Shown here in pieces: positions 37,302 to 50,746 of a stretch of DNA of 64,000 nucleotides. Source of the stretch: Paramecium tetraurelia (taxonomy: Eukaryota; Ciliophora; Oligohymenophorea; Peniculida; Parameciidae). Made by a program: the position numbers and the translations under genes. The number at the start of each line of letters is the position of its first letter. Within the stretch, counting starts at the first letter, position 1. The notes under the pieces are model-generated. The model was not told the DNA's origin and made no database searches. It saw nothing but the letters and a program-made list of their open reading frames with translations. Location: NCBI RefSeq assembly GCF_000165425.1, contig NW_001799311.1, positions 372,001 to 436,000 of the forward strand. The letters run 5' to 3'.

Positions 37302-40300
37302 TCACTCTTCATCTGAATCAGTTTAATTAATGGAATTATTGTTACCCTCTTCCGTATCATTGTCGTGGTCGGATTAATGTTCTATTGCCATCTCCTGATT
37401 ATTTTATCCTAGCAATGTCACATATATAGAGAATACCTGGGATTTTATTGTTGGATGACAATGTATTAAAAGGAGCGAGTCTTTCACAATCTAATTCTAT
37501 ATCGATGTTTTGAGGGGCCATTTTTCCACTGAAAGTAAGATGAACATAATCCCCCATCACTTTACTCACAGTGGCAGTAATCCATGAATTTTAATCACTA
37601 AAGGATATACTTAATAGAATTACTAGTAATCTATTTTATCGTCGACTTTAACAATTTTGTCTGCTAAATCATCGTCACTATCAAAATCTTCATTCTATTT
37701 AAATGGTTCCTTGGCCAGATTCAAGAATTGCAATTTCTTCCAATTCAAGAACTTGGCATAGGCTTAGAATGTAATAGGCAAATAAATGTTATGCAATCTG
37801 TGATTACACTTTTGTGAATTAGAATTATTTGATATCAGTTTCTCATTTGGATTTGATTAGGTATTGTTTGTTTCGATGATCCATTACCACAATCTTTGGT
37901 TCTTGACCATCCATTGATAGACTGCTTGATTTCTAAATACCATCTAAAAGTATGTGGATTATATGTACCCTCAGTATATATTATTAGCACACATCCGTCT
38001 CAAAGAAGTATTGCGATTACTTTTACATGACTTCCAATAATTTACTCATTCCTTAGTGAATCTAAAAAGAGATAATTATTATATGCTTACTCTCATTTAT
38101 TGTAGTGAATCCTTGACTGTGAATAATCGTTTCAAAACAACCAAATATTTTCTATACTCCTTGTACTCTTTATCGTTTATTTGTTTAATGATTGCTTAAA
38201 TGATCTATTCAGTCTATTTTTAATTGTCTTAGGATAGAATCGAAAGAATGTCAGATATCATCCTAATGGCCAGTTTGCAATCCCCTTCTTCCAAAAGCGC
38301 CATCAATATGGAATTGTCAAATTGTAATAGGTTTTATTCCTCCATACTCAAAGCATTCTTTCCTTGAGTTTTGAGCAAGAAGGCTATGAGTCTCCACATG
38401 TAGACTCTGCTTGAAGATGGACCAGAATTCATAGACTTTTCAAATTTCTTCTCCAGAAGTTCATCATAATAATTAGACGCTATATCTACATTTTAGATGT
38501 TTTGTTATCCCAAGAAACTATTTGGATCCTCGCTAAATTGTTTACACTTAAGATCATCCTGCTTTCTCACACTTTCCTTATAAGGAATGAACAATTTACT
38601 ATAGTTTATTTACATAGTGTCCATAAAAAGATCCAAGAGTTTCCCCACTATCTTTTTGGAAATCAAATACTGTGAATTCTATTCATTCAACCTTGCAAAT
38701 CTATAAAATAGATCATAATATTCAATTGAATTTTTGAGACTCCTCTTTAGATCTGGCAACACTCGAATCCACGAATTTATTAAAGAGGCAACCAAAGACG
38801 TTGGCTTATCATCCACTTACTCATCCAAAACCTTATATCCTTCTTTCTTTTGCACAGTTTCAATTGCTGTCACAACCAGAGAAATCACAAACTTCCTCAC
38901 CATTTTCTTAGAGCAATCAAATTGGAATTCTCTGATATAATGATATTGATTGAAACATTTCAATAGCCATTCACATGTATTCGGAGCTCTTCTTAGAAGT
39001 TCCTAAATATCCAAAATGTTATTTTAAATAAATGTTTTATCATTCTCTCTTACTGCACAAGTCAAGTAAAAGAACACTAAGGTCTTAACGATCTGTTCTG
39101 AAACTTCATTGGATTGCAGTTCAAATTTTATCAAGTTCTGAATGAAGATGAAATATTCAGGACTGAATATGAATCTCTGAATCTAAAATTTCCTATTTTC
39201 AACCTTGATCTCATCTAAGAATTGAGAAGTTTTCTAATCGAATTCAATATCCATCAATTCTTCCTTACCATTTAAAGGCTTAACTCGTTCATAAAACAGC
39301 ATGTAAGCACTCTTCTACTTATCCTTAAATTAGTTGGGATATTTAGTTTTCAGCAATCTATCAACACCTCCAAAACCATCATTTTTGACATCCTTGACAT
39401 CTGCAGATGATACGAATATATCATTAAATTCATACCATTTATTGAAATCACATCTATCCTATATGAATGAATAATAATGCCCAGAGTCAGCTGAACCAAT
39501 ATGAATGACTACTCCTGTCAATCTATATTGATAGTACTCTGATGGGTTATCCTATCCATTTTCTGGATTCGCTCTGTTCTCCTATTGTCTTAATCCTTAT
39601 TGCGAATAAGGTAAAAGATCCAATTCAAATGGGAACTCTATTCTTTCGTTTATTTTGGCTTTTGCCATCAAATCAAAGTCGAAATTAAATCTCTTCAAAA
39701 CTAAGATAAGATGGTCAGGTAACTTTTTAATACAAGTTCTCTTTAAGGCACTCACCTTCTTGTTGCATTGTTCACAACTATAAGCATTTTCACCTTCTAG
39801 CAAATCACCTTGAACCAATGTTTATAAGCACTCTTCCAAGTTCTTTTTATTAGCCACTGGCAAAAGAAATAGCGAAGAATGGTTCCTCTCTTTCTGAATA
39901 GTGAGGACAAGTCTTGCCTATAATTTCATTAGATATCACTCCACCAAAGTTTCTTTTAACTAAATCTTCATCAGAAGTTGACTTGATGTTTAACTCTATT
40001 CTATCCATCAAAAGATTACAAAATTCATCAACATCCATCTATTCAAAAATATTTGTTGGATTTCCATCAAAATCTTTAAAAGCATGACAGAATTTCTTTG
40101 GGTTGTGATATTGTTTTTGCGAATGTTTAAGGGCCAAAAACAAACACTTCAATTAATGTAATAAATTCTCTTCTTATGCGCATGTACTTTTGTCCTCAAT
40201 TTACAGTAATTTTTCTCTAAATGCTGGAACCATGTATAACTATTAAAGCAAGGAATTCATATAGCAAATGCACCCTAAATTATATAGGCCAACATAACCA

Positions 40301-43300
40301 GTTGATGATTTCTCATGAAATCTACTTTGAATATTCCAATCATTGAAGTTCTTTGTTCTCCAAGTATGAGTATAATGCAGAGGAGATACTTCATTGAGGA
40401 ATTTCTGCATATTTTGAGGAGACTTTAACAAAAGTAAAGAAACAATTGAACCCAGCTGTCCTGGATTACTGTGATTTGCATTTACATCTGGTCTCTCCTT
40501 CATTTTCAAATAAATAACTTAATATTTATTCGAATAATCCTTAGTGAATTGATAACTATTGGATTCTATCTATTAAAACATTTAACAATTTCAATAAACC
40601 AATCAAGATTTGATCTTAATCCTTCACTGTATTTTCATTAAAGGGTAACTCTTCCAATTTCTATCTAATGTAGACCAAGAGTTCCTCAAAATTTAATTTC
40701 TATATAGCCAAGTTTTGTTCTTGCTGTATTAAATTACAACAGAATTCGAAAAAATGATCACATTTTTATTTGTTATTTTATATCACATCCTTCAAAACAT
40801 CTTCTAGAACAATTTTAATTAGCAATTTGCTTTCAGGAGTGTTTTTTAGGTTTAATAATTATAAACTATATTCCTTCTTTAGTTCATGATTTTCATGTTC
40901 AACAAAGAAAGCATAGAGTTATTAATTTAATTCAGAATTTTTGATGTATTATTTGCATCCATCTTAATCCAAATACTAAAAGCATTTTCTAAGAAGACGG
41001 AACTCTACCTCATTCATTTCCTTTTATTATGCAGATTTCTTTTATCCAGCTTCTAACTTCTTTTTGGTTTTAACATAGAGACTAAATTGTTGAATGCTTT
41101 CGATTATCTTTGACTTAATCTATTCAATAAATTAAGCCTCTTTAATTCTGATTCGATGATGACTTAAAATTTCTAAATAAGCCAGAAAGCACTTGATTTC
41201 AAGAGGACGCTATGAAAACTAGAACGACTGCCCAAAAAATCTTTCAGTAATCAAATCAACACCATCACTATTATTAAATTATTCACACCATTATTCATTT
41301 TCTAATAATGTTTAGATGATTTATAATACATAAAACATATCAAAAAATTGATGGTCTAAGTATTATTTCCAATCCTTACAATTCTCTACTTACCTTTTTT
41401 TCATAATGTTGATAGGCAACCTATTAATTAAATCCCAAACTTAACTTAAGAATTCGATGCTCTCTTATTTATCGAGCAATTTAAATAAAATCTCGAAAGT
41501 ACGTTATTCTTAAGAAAGGTAATTTTTAGGATGGTTCTTATTGTTGATCTTCACTTTCACAGTTGCTAACTAATAGAAGGCTTAACTAACAAAAGTTTCA
41601 ACCACATCAAATTATTACTCAATAGGCTTATTCTCTATAGTAATATCTAATTGTAAATATGCAACCTCTAAGTCTTCAGCCAACTTTTATTTCCATTGAT
41701 TGATTGTAGTATTGTCACCTTCTTTGAATTCCATGTACTTAATCACATTATTTTGTAACTAAATTTACACTTTGAATTGAGTAGAATTAATTGGTTTAGC
41801 AGACTTCTTAGATGGAGGCCCACTCTAAAAGTAGTTGAACAATTGCAATAAAAGATTGATCGATCTGGTGGTCAAACTCGGACATTGCTATTGAATCAAA
41901 TCTAAGCATTTGTCCATCATTTCCTAATAGATTGCATCGCACTATTAATCAAGGTTTGAATTCAGCTAGGTATACAGATTGATTATGAAATAGGAGATTT
42001 GTTCTAATAATAACTAATCCTTCACTTAAGCAAAGATATTCCAAATTGCCTATTTCCCCTCAAAATTATGATCATTAACTAAAAACCATATATAGGTTAT
42101 TAAAATATTTTAATGTTTGATGAGACTGATTATATTGCTTAAAGAACACCTGGAACAACTCAAAATCCTCAATGGTGTAACTAAATATATATGAGAATGA
42201 TTTACTTTTCGTAATCATTTCTGTCTGGATTGCATAAGACATATATTGAAGAATTTCTATTCACCCTCTTTATCGAAGTAGATTGGGCAAATTCTAAATT
42301 AATTTGTATCCATTTAGTAATTAGTTATTAGAATCTTATTCAATTCCTTCTTTTAGATGCCGCCTTTAGTTTTGGAAGATAAAGTATCCCAAAGTCTTAC
42401 ACTTTATTCATAAGTAATCTTAAGGTGATTTTATTAAAGTAGATAGTTTAACATTTATAATCTAAAGAAGACATTTTAGCTCAACTTTTGGACTCCATAA
42501 AGGATGATGTCTTGGGGAATATCATTTTTAAAGTATTATCTCACCTTTTCCATGTAGACTTCTATATCTTATACGAAGAGTTCAATAATATTATACTTAT
42601 CATCAGTGGATTGAATGAGTTCTCTTTTGCCATTGAAATCATCTTTGAATTATTTATCGAGGAAGTAATGTACAAAACTAATGGCCTAATAAACTGATTT
42701 ATGGCTACCAATCAATTCAAAACACTTGCCAAAATAGCAAGAAATGAATTGTTTAGTCTAGGGAATTTAAGAGATGATATTTCTGGCTGCTTAAAAACAC
42801 TGCTCTTGAATAACACTATTTGTTAATTGATCATCCCTATCTTGTAATAACTCCCAGAGCTGATTAAAAGTCATAAATCTCTTCTCTGGGCTCAGTGACA
42901 ATTGTTGTTCATGAAACCTTTAAGATAATGCAGATTCAGTGAATGTTTTGATCATGCTTACAATATTTTCATTATATTTAGAGTAGGGAATAGCAGATAT
43001 ATGATTGTATAGTTTTTCGATCCCTTGAAAGCTCAAATATGGAGAAACAGTCTTGAAGAATTCGTACAATGCTAATTGCGTAGTTTCATGTTTATCATAA
43101 TTATTGGTCCATATTTTATCAATGTAATCTACTTCAAATGCTTAATTTCGACATAAAAAAACTGCCACATCACTTGATCTTTTAATCAATTCTGGATGCA
43201 CTGAGTCTCCCAGCAATGTTTAATCTAGAATTTTATTTTATTAAATCCACTTGATTAAATCATCCTTACTGATTGAACTCCTGAATTTTAAGTTAGTTTA

Positions 43301-44669
43301 CTAATCAAATTTTAGCTTCTCTGTGAAATCTTTAATCTCACTTATGCCTTTCACTCTCTTTTCCAAAAAGGAGGATTTCAAAAATTTAAGAGACAACTAT
43401 AATTAAATCTCATCAGTCAATCTATTTAATTGATCTTCTGTGAAACCCTTTTGAAAATAGTATTAATGATCTGAAGTGAGGTCTTTGACTTAATCAATGT
43501 CTGTGTCTTTTATATCTTAAACAGACATGTTATTGACCCTATTTTATAGCCATTCAAATGTCCTTTTAGCCATTTAAGCCTATTCAGACGATTGGAAATA
43601 TTAGGACAAATATTTTTATGTTAGTACAATTCTTTGCATGGCTTTAAGAGGAATATAATTATATTCAGCATTGTCCTAGAATTTTAACAATCCTTCCCAT
43701 GCTTGAAGTCCTCCTATTTATTTGAAGTATGACATAGTTCTCAAATAAAAAGGCCAAGTCTTCTTGATACATTTCACTATATCTGTTGCTCCTTGGTAGA
43801 GATTCCAGTCATCAATGTTGTGATTGGTAGTAAAATTCTAAAAGTTTGGTGCAGGAAAGACTTTTTCCAATTACGATTACAGATTGTCATAGTTTAGCTT
43901 AAATTTAATTTGAATAGGAGTACATAGAAGAAGGAGTTTTCTTGCTTCAACACTCTCCAAATGGAACCAAAGAGCATGCAGAAGGCTTCGCACACTTCGG
44001 TAAGACAAGCTGCTATAGAGGCTCGTTCATCAAGGATGTATAATTCTTAGTTGTTTTGGAGTCTCATATACTGAGTTAGTGAGAATATTAGCTTACATCT
44101 GCAAAGTACTTAGGGAACTGCTCGAAATACCACTTAATGAAGTTGAAATAAGTTTTAATGTATTCCAATGGTGTAGCCAATTCTTTTGATGGAAATTCGC
44201 TAGAGAGCACCATGTCCAACCAAATAAATTGTCTCACACGGACAGATAAGCATATTTCGATTGGCGAGAGACCTTGAAAATTATTTTACATGATGGAATT
44301 TAGTTCCTTGATGTATTTGTCGCATTCGTCTCTTGAATATTTTAGGTAATCACGTGAAGTCTTGCTTTATCGGAAATCATCTCCAGTGTAGTCTTTATGT
44401 AGATAATAACTTACTTATGGTGAACCTTCGAGCAAAATTGATCTTATTTTGTGATAACTTGATTATCTATTATACTTAGGGGACACACATCATACCTCAT
44501 TATCCTTCCTAGATATGCCATCATATGTGATCTCAATTTCTTTTTCACTTTTCGACAAAATGTACGCCAACTTATGTTATTTGCTTCCTTGATGGAAAAC
44601 ATCAATGTAATTCCCGACAAACAACTGTTCATTCAATTCGGGTTTCTTTTTACTCTTCTTCACGTCCAT
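37302..44669 (-). CDS. Giant ubiquitin-specific protease (USP9X/24/34-like)
   Basis: Removes ubiquitin from proteins. About 2,400 residues with a peptidase C19 domain in the middle-to-C-terminal third: the Cys box TGYVGLYNLGCICYMNSLLQ (near 40265), two zinc-type CxxC groups around YSCEQCNKKV, KRFNFDFDLM and the His box SADSGHYYSFIQ (near 39500). Both catalytic residues are intact. The long helical N-terminal region (about 1,400 residues) is of the kind seen in USP9X/USP34, which act as scaffolds. The C-terminus has a small Tudor-like module (WITATVSKVMGDYVHLTFSG) and an acidic end. Resolved introns include 44467-44495, 37598-37623 and 37409-37436; others of 22-28 nt occur near 44390, 44080, 43920 and 42200. 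One frame change near 42300 lacks a GT-AG intron, so exon structure is incomplete. Confidence 0.85.
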
Positions 44670-44961
44670 ATTTTTATTTAAATTAATATTTATGAAAACA
44701 CAATAGGATACCACCATTTTTATTAATTCATATTTAATACATCATGTTCTGTGTTTTGCTTTCCACCCCTTAAAAGCATGTTTTATTATTTTAAATAAAA
44801 ACCCAAAGTGTGGCTACCCCCTTTTGCTATATAAATATATAATTTTATAATAAGAGATTATTATATTTGCTTTGTCCATTGATTTAGTTTGCTAAACTAG
44901 ACAGAAATAACAATTAAAAGTTTTTGTTCAATTTAATCTGTAAATTTAATAATATTTAATT
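44670..44961. promoter_or_regulatory. Divergent promoter region
   Basis: 292 bp between the start codons of the USP gene (minus) and the pseudokinase gene (plus). It must carry both promoters. AT-rich with one GC-richer patch (ccacccctta near 44764); no defined element seen. Confidence 0.4.
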
Positions 44962-46553
44962 ATGAATATTGATTTTTCAAGAATTCTCAATCTAGTAAAT
45001 GAAATACCTATTCACGTTTTTAAACAGTGCTGCTTAACCAAATTACCAGAGCAACAGATCGATGAAATCAATAAAACCATCCCCATTCTGAAATCGCAAT
45101 TAACTATCTATTCTAGTATTTAGGAAAGCTTCCTCAACATTACTGTACTGCTCATACCCAATTTACTTGTGATTGCTGATCAATACCTGGTACTGTCAAA
45201 TTGCAAGATTACAAAATTGAAACAATGTTACAAATTTGATGCTTACGGTATATAACTATCAAGTTCAACAGGACATCTCCTGATGTTCTTCAACAACAAA
45301 TCGCAATATTTGGAATGGATGCCCAAATTGAAATGCTTTTGTAAGTTATCCAATTTCTCAAACAAGTTTAACCTCTTGGAACAGATCATCAAAGATTATT
45401 ATATTATCCAGCACAAAAAAACCAAAAAGTATTACACATCATACGTTCACTCAATACGGGCTACATCACCAGTCGATATTTTGCATAGCGAAATTCAAGC
45501 ATTGAGGAGCATCAAACATCCGTCTCTCTTAGATTTGAAATGGGTATACGACGACAATCATTACATCTACTTGATTTTCGAATACTTCAGATGCGAGAAA
45601 CTCTTGGATCTCCTCAATTAAGGCTTGATTTTGGATCAAACACAATTAGCATCTGTAATTTAGCCTTACTTAATTTTAGATCATCTTGCAATTGCTGTAA
45701 TCTCTCAAATTCTTAAGAAAGAATAACATCTATCACGGCAACATCACTCCCAACAACATCCTCATCAACACTCAATCTTCCTTTCTTCAACTCTTCCTGG
45801 TCAACATGACATTCATCAGTCGTATTGACTCTGAACCTCTGGATCAATATCTATCGAATGTCCATGAGAGTTACATAGCCCCTGAGATTTCATAAGGGAT
45901 TGCCAAACCATCGATAGACAGCGATTTGTACTAAATAGGAATTGTATTGTATTTTTTGACATTTTTTGTTCATCAAAAAAGGAAGGATGAAAGAGTGGAT
46001 CGGATTTAAATGGAATTAATTGATAAAGCAGAAGAACACCTATCATAACTTAATAAGAATACTTAATGTAATAACGTTTTAATTAAAGATAAGTATCAAA
46101 TGGTGTATTGTGCTTCTCAATTGGACTTATTGAGAAGACTACTCGATAAAAAAGAGAATAGAATAAAATTAGAAGAAGCAATCAAACATCATTGGTTCAT
46201 TAATATCAAATAGAAATTAAAACCCAAAATTGAAAGAAGGAAATAACATCTACCGTCACTAAAAACAATCATCGAATTATGCGAATAGAATGAATATTCT
46301 AAACACTTTGAAAAATAACAGAAAATAATAGACGAGGATTCTGGTAATCTATTGTTCCATATAATAATTAGTACTTGAAGAAAACAATTTCATCTAAGTG
46401 CTGATGCAATAATTGGAGCAGAACTAACAAACCAAAAGGCCATCAAAAGAGAATCATGAGAAATTGAGAATGTACGAGCAATTCAAGACCCAAATAGAAT
46501 GCGAAAAGACGGACCAAGAAAAATAATTTGTATTCTCCAAAAGTATGATGTGA
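44962..46553 (+). CDS. Protein kinase-like protein, probable pseudokinase
   Basis: A 512-residue protein with an N-terminal domain of about 140 residues of unknown fold, then a kinase fold from about residue 150. The alpha-C to hinge region is recognisable (EIQALRSIKHPSLLDLKWVY, YIYLIFEYFRCEKLLDLL), as are LRKNNIYHGNITPNNILI and an APE-like motif (YIAPEI). However the catalytic loop is YHGN where HRD is expected, DFG is absent (VNM), and no convincing VAIK Lys is seen. Two introns (45655-45679, 25 nt; 46371-46398, 28 nt) give an exact codon count; without the second, the protein would stop at 46378. The C-terminus is a charged coil. It is likely a scaffold or allosteric regulator rather than an enzyme. 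Confidence 0.8.
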
Positions 46554-46707
46554 TCAACAAATTATTAAGTTTTATACTATATAAAAAATCACTATCTGTA
46601 AGTAGAAAAGTGCAGAGGATTCTATCCATACGGGACACTATAGTTTCTGACATAAGGTGCATAATGTTATGGCATATAGGGATAATGCATTTGTCTAATG
46701 ATATTCA

Positions 46708-47411
46708 TCATTTAAATGATTACCTTGAGTTAAGTCTTTCATAATTGTACTGAGATTATCTCATTAAATCTGAAGCACTCTGATATTGACGATGAGGTTG
46801 GTATTGCTGGTAGAGAGAATTGTAATTCTCAGAAGGCTGTTAAACAAACTAACTTTAACGAAGATTGGTCTATGAGTGTTATCTCTCCTTCTACTTCACT
46901 GTTGAAGTCCTTAGGGAATTCGATCCCTACAATTTCTAATCATATTGCTTCAATTGTCTCATGAATCCAGGATTGGGATTTACAATTCGTCGCTGGTTCT
47001 GAACATGTTTAAATGCTTATTCCAACGACATATTTTAAGTTTTCATCAGATAAGCAATTACAATTGTTGCAGATCTTGAAACTCCTGCATGACAATGTAC
47101 TAATACATTTGTTTGCTATCGATTGATATCAATAAAATCAATAGCCTCCTCAAAAAACTTACTTAAATTTACAAAGTCAGCATCGTCGATTCTAATAAAC
47201 TATTCTATACATAAAAACTCCATACCTTATGAGCAATATGCGCATCATACGTGAAATCCTTTGTGCTCATCACAGCCAATATTGCACCAATGTCATGATG
47301 GCCTAATAGTTTCCCATTACCAGCACTCTCGATATTCCCTAAAAATAATCCTCCTCTCCCATTCTAACCCTAAATTATACAATTCATGGGGTCTATCATA
47401 TTCGTGCACAT
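46708..47411 (-). CDS. Dual-specificity protein phosphatase
   Basis: Dephosphorylates Tyr/Ser/Thr residues. The signature VLVHCHAGVSRSATIVIAYL holds the nucleophilic Cys and the Arg of the P-loop; the general-acid Asp is probably in RIDDADFVNL. Upstream, GGLFLGNIESAGNGKLLGHH and DIGAILAVMSTKDF match the first strands of DUSPs, and downstream SLEQAFKHVQNQRRIVNPNP and FMRQL complete the domain. After it comes a Gln/Ser/Tyr-rich tail. The joint around 47200-47240 needs an intron I could not place with confidence (candidates GTATGATGCG...ATAAG, 25 nt, and GTATGGAG...TATAG, 21 nt). The start is the first ATG after an in-frame TGA; the ATG at 47399 is an alternative. Confidence 0.82.
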
Positions 47412-47702
47412 TCAATACCTCCTAATTTTGGCATTAAATAAGTGTGGAACATTTGCAAACAGATAAATTAAAAATAATATTTAATTAACGAAGAACAATA
47501 TTAAATTTTTATATTCAAGATGTCCATTTTATCAATCTTCTGTGCTTCCATATTGGCAGTGCTCCTCCGACTGATTCTATTGCTCCCACTCCTTGAAGAA
47601 TATAAATATTCCTTTTTTATAATAGTTTTTAATTCAACTTTTAATTATTATTAAAATCCCAATTGCTTAATCAAATTCATTAATTTTCATAACAAATTTC
47701 AA

Positions 47703-49058
47703 ATGAGATCTAGATTCCTCCCAACAGGTGATAAAGTTGTCGTCCCAGATATCAGAAACACCGCAGAATATGGCAAATTATTTGAAGAAGAAATATTCCA
47801 ATCTAAAATAAGAGCTCAAAGAGAATATGAGATGAAACTTTAGGAGTTCTTAGATCAAGTTAAAGTTGTCGATGATTATGTCTTTAAAATCTTAGATATC
47901 ATTTCATCATCCCTATAGAATTCCTAAACACCAGATCCCTCCTTGCTTAGTGAATTAAAGAAATTGAGATTATCACTTAAATTTGATGATCATTACAAGG
48001 AGAGCATTGAACCACTTAATGAAGCTTTGCTTTGGATTAAAGCTTCTCAGCATCTCTTCTCAGTTATCAATCAAATTAATCTTCTGAGAAACATTATTTG
48101 TGCTCCCTTATCTTAGGACTATATTAGAAGAATGAAAAACTTTTCAGAAGACTTCGAATTACTGCTTAAAGAACATAAATCTATAGAGGTCAAGTCTCCA
48201 TTTAGTTTTAAACAATAAAAATAACCATATTTAGAATCTGCTTAATTATTTGATGAACTATTGCTAAGAACTCTTAAAGCCATGAAACTTATTCAATAAT
48301 ATTCTACCTACAGTATGCAAATAGCTGCTTATTATACTGAATTTTAATATCACATTAATGGTTCGATAAAAGTGAACTAAGAATACATGGAACTAATTCA
48401 CAGTTTAGTTTTATTTTATTAAAATGAATCATCCCAATTTACTCCTTTATAGAAGGCTTTGGAAGGAATCCCAAATAACGGGATATTCCATGAGCAATTA
48501 GAGAATGTAAAGAATCTGTTGCACAATTATAGAAAATAGTTGAACTTAGAGGATTTTAAAGAATTAGATCTGATATTCTAAAAATATTTAAAATAATAGC
48601 AACCTATCTTTTCTCTTGAATAATTGAGAATTGATTTATTTTTTATTTTAAATGATGAGGAAGACTTTATAACAGTGATGAAAAGCTTTAAAAGGGTTTG
48701 CTCTTAATCTATCTTAGATTTAGATTCTTATGATGACTTATTAAAAGAATTGATTAATTTTACATCTACAAAAAGAGACAATAAAATTGCTTAACTAGAA
48801 GATAGTTTTGTTATAGTATCATTTGTCTAAAACGATAAAAAGGATTGGTAATAATTTTTGAAATTATGCATAACTAAGTTAGGTGTGTTTTTAAAAGATG
48901 CAGAAAAAAATCAAGTTGAGAGTCCTTAACACTATTTAAATGACTTTAAACATTCCTCTAATTAATTAAGACCTTAAAAAAATACTAGTAGTAATTCCAA
49001 TTTATTGTAACTCTATGATAAAATTATTGAACTATTTGAAATTAATTTAAACAAGTGA
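47703..49058 (+). CDS. Hypothetical helical protein
   Basis: An intronless 451-residue frame, mostly helical, beginning MRSRFLPTGDKVVVPDIRN, then a likely coiled coil (IFQSKIRAQREYEMKLQEFL). No membrane segment and no catalytic motif recognised. The ending is Asn/Ser-rich and then helical (LQLYDKIIELFEINLNK). Codon use fits. Divergent from the phosphatase gene, 291 bp apart. Unknown function; the helical pattern would suit a trafficking or scaffold subunit, but that is a guess. Confidence 0.65.
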
Positions 49059-49267
49059 TTTTATATTATTTATACCTTACCAGTTTATATATGTTCAATT
49101 GGAATGAATGATTGACTGTCAATTCAATCTTTGTTCTAACTGTTAACACTATTTTCTCTTGTGAAATTTTAATATATTATTATATTCTAAATTTTTACAT
49201 GTGTATGTTGCAATTTAATATAAATTAATATGAATTAATTCAATATGATATGATTTCATTAAAATAA

Positions 49268-50638
49268 ATGGGGAACAAATAATTTTAGGAATCTTTTTCA
49301 AAGTCAAAGTCGGATACCAGACCTCTAGATGTTAAGAAATGCATCAGTATTAGAAGAGATCCCATTACTGGAAAATTGATTGGGGTTCCAAAGGAATGGG
49401 CCACTCATCTTGATGCCGATGAACAATAAATTGTTGAGACAAATAAATTACCTGAAGAAGTGAGAACTCATAGATTGCCAGAGCGCGTTCTGGAAATCCA
49501 GAATTCCATAGAAAACCAAAAGAATTTGAAACAAGGATTGAAAATTGACAAAGGTGCAAATTTAGGTTTAGCCGGTCTTAATGTAGAGATGGAAAAAGAA
49601 ATATACAATAGTGGAGTGAGTAGGAATGAAATTGTAAAAGACACAGTAAGCTTCATCTCAATACTTGAAATATATGATGGGAAAGAATTAGCTTCAAAAT
49701 AAAACTCTAATGAGGTCATGACATAAACAGAGTTTTTGATTGAAAACCCTGCTCAAAAATATATATTTTATGAATAGATTGAAAGAGGGGTAAATTGTAA
49801 GCTTTATAAAATTATTGATAGACGACTAAATCAGGTTTTTGTTGCTAAAGTATTTAAATTTTATGATAATTTTAATTGCTATCGATTGAAAAGAGAAATA
49901 TCTTTTACTCGTCAATTAGAATGCCCATTTATTGTAAAGTATCATGAGACTTATCTTCATAGTGGATGCTTGTAAGATATAATAATATTATTAGTTTCAT
50001 CATATAAGAGCATATGAATTTTGGAAGTCTCAGAAAATTCATTAAACTCTTCGACAAGAAGATTGATGAATCCATAATTGGATATATACTCTATCAAATC
50101 TTGTTAGGATTAAAATATTTACATTTTAAAGGAAAGATCCACAAGCATCTAAGTTCTAAGAAAGTATTGATGAATGATAAAGGAGATATTAAATTGTTGA
50201 TTATGGATTACAAGAATGAATTCAAAAAAGACAAGGATCCTTATTGGATTGCCCCAGAAATAATAGAATAATAAATAATAGAAGATGTTTCAGATATTTG
50301 GTGTTTGGGAATCATAGCCTATGAGTTATCAGAGCGGAATCCTCCACACTTCGATGATCATCCCATAAGAGTTATGTACAACATTGTAAATTAGCCTGCC
50401 CCAAAGATTAGCAAAAATAGAAGTTGCAATTTTTAGGATTTCACTTCAAAATGCTTGATCAAAGTATTCATTCATATTATTTTAGAACTACAACAAAAGA
50501 ACGTCTTTAAGAGAATTGTTAAGACATGATTTTATAACTTAAAATAGGGAAAGAGGTCGATAAGGATTAATAGATTTATTTTAGAAGGTCAATTTAGATC
50601 AGAAATCAAAATTGAAAAAAAGCGCTAGTTTAAAATGA
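49268..50638 (+). CDS. PAK-like protein with PBD, probable pseudokinase
   Basis: A 441-residue STE20/PAK-like protein. It starts MGNKQFQ, a good N-myristoylation context. Residues about 28-50 (RDPITGKLIGVPKEWATHL) match the second half of the p21-binding domain, but the His pair of the CRIB core is missing. The kinase domain keeps the VAIK-type Lys (FVAKVF), a GSL hinge (EHMNFGSLRKF), APE (YWIAPEI) and DIWCLGIIAYEL. The catalytic loop reads IHKHLSSKKVL, without the HRD Asp, and DFG is replaced by MDYKN. Introns 49972-49994 (23 nt) and 50464-50485 (22 nt) give an exact codon count. Regulation by a Rho-type GTPase is doubtful; membrane attachment and a non-catalytic role are likely. Confidence 0.85.
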
Positions 50639-50746
50639 AATTATAGAATTCACATTGTTACTCAATTTTTTTATTTAATTATAAAAATAAGACTATTTTA
50701 TGCATATAAAATTGAAATTGCTCATAATATGATCAACCTTAATCAA

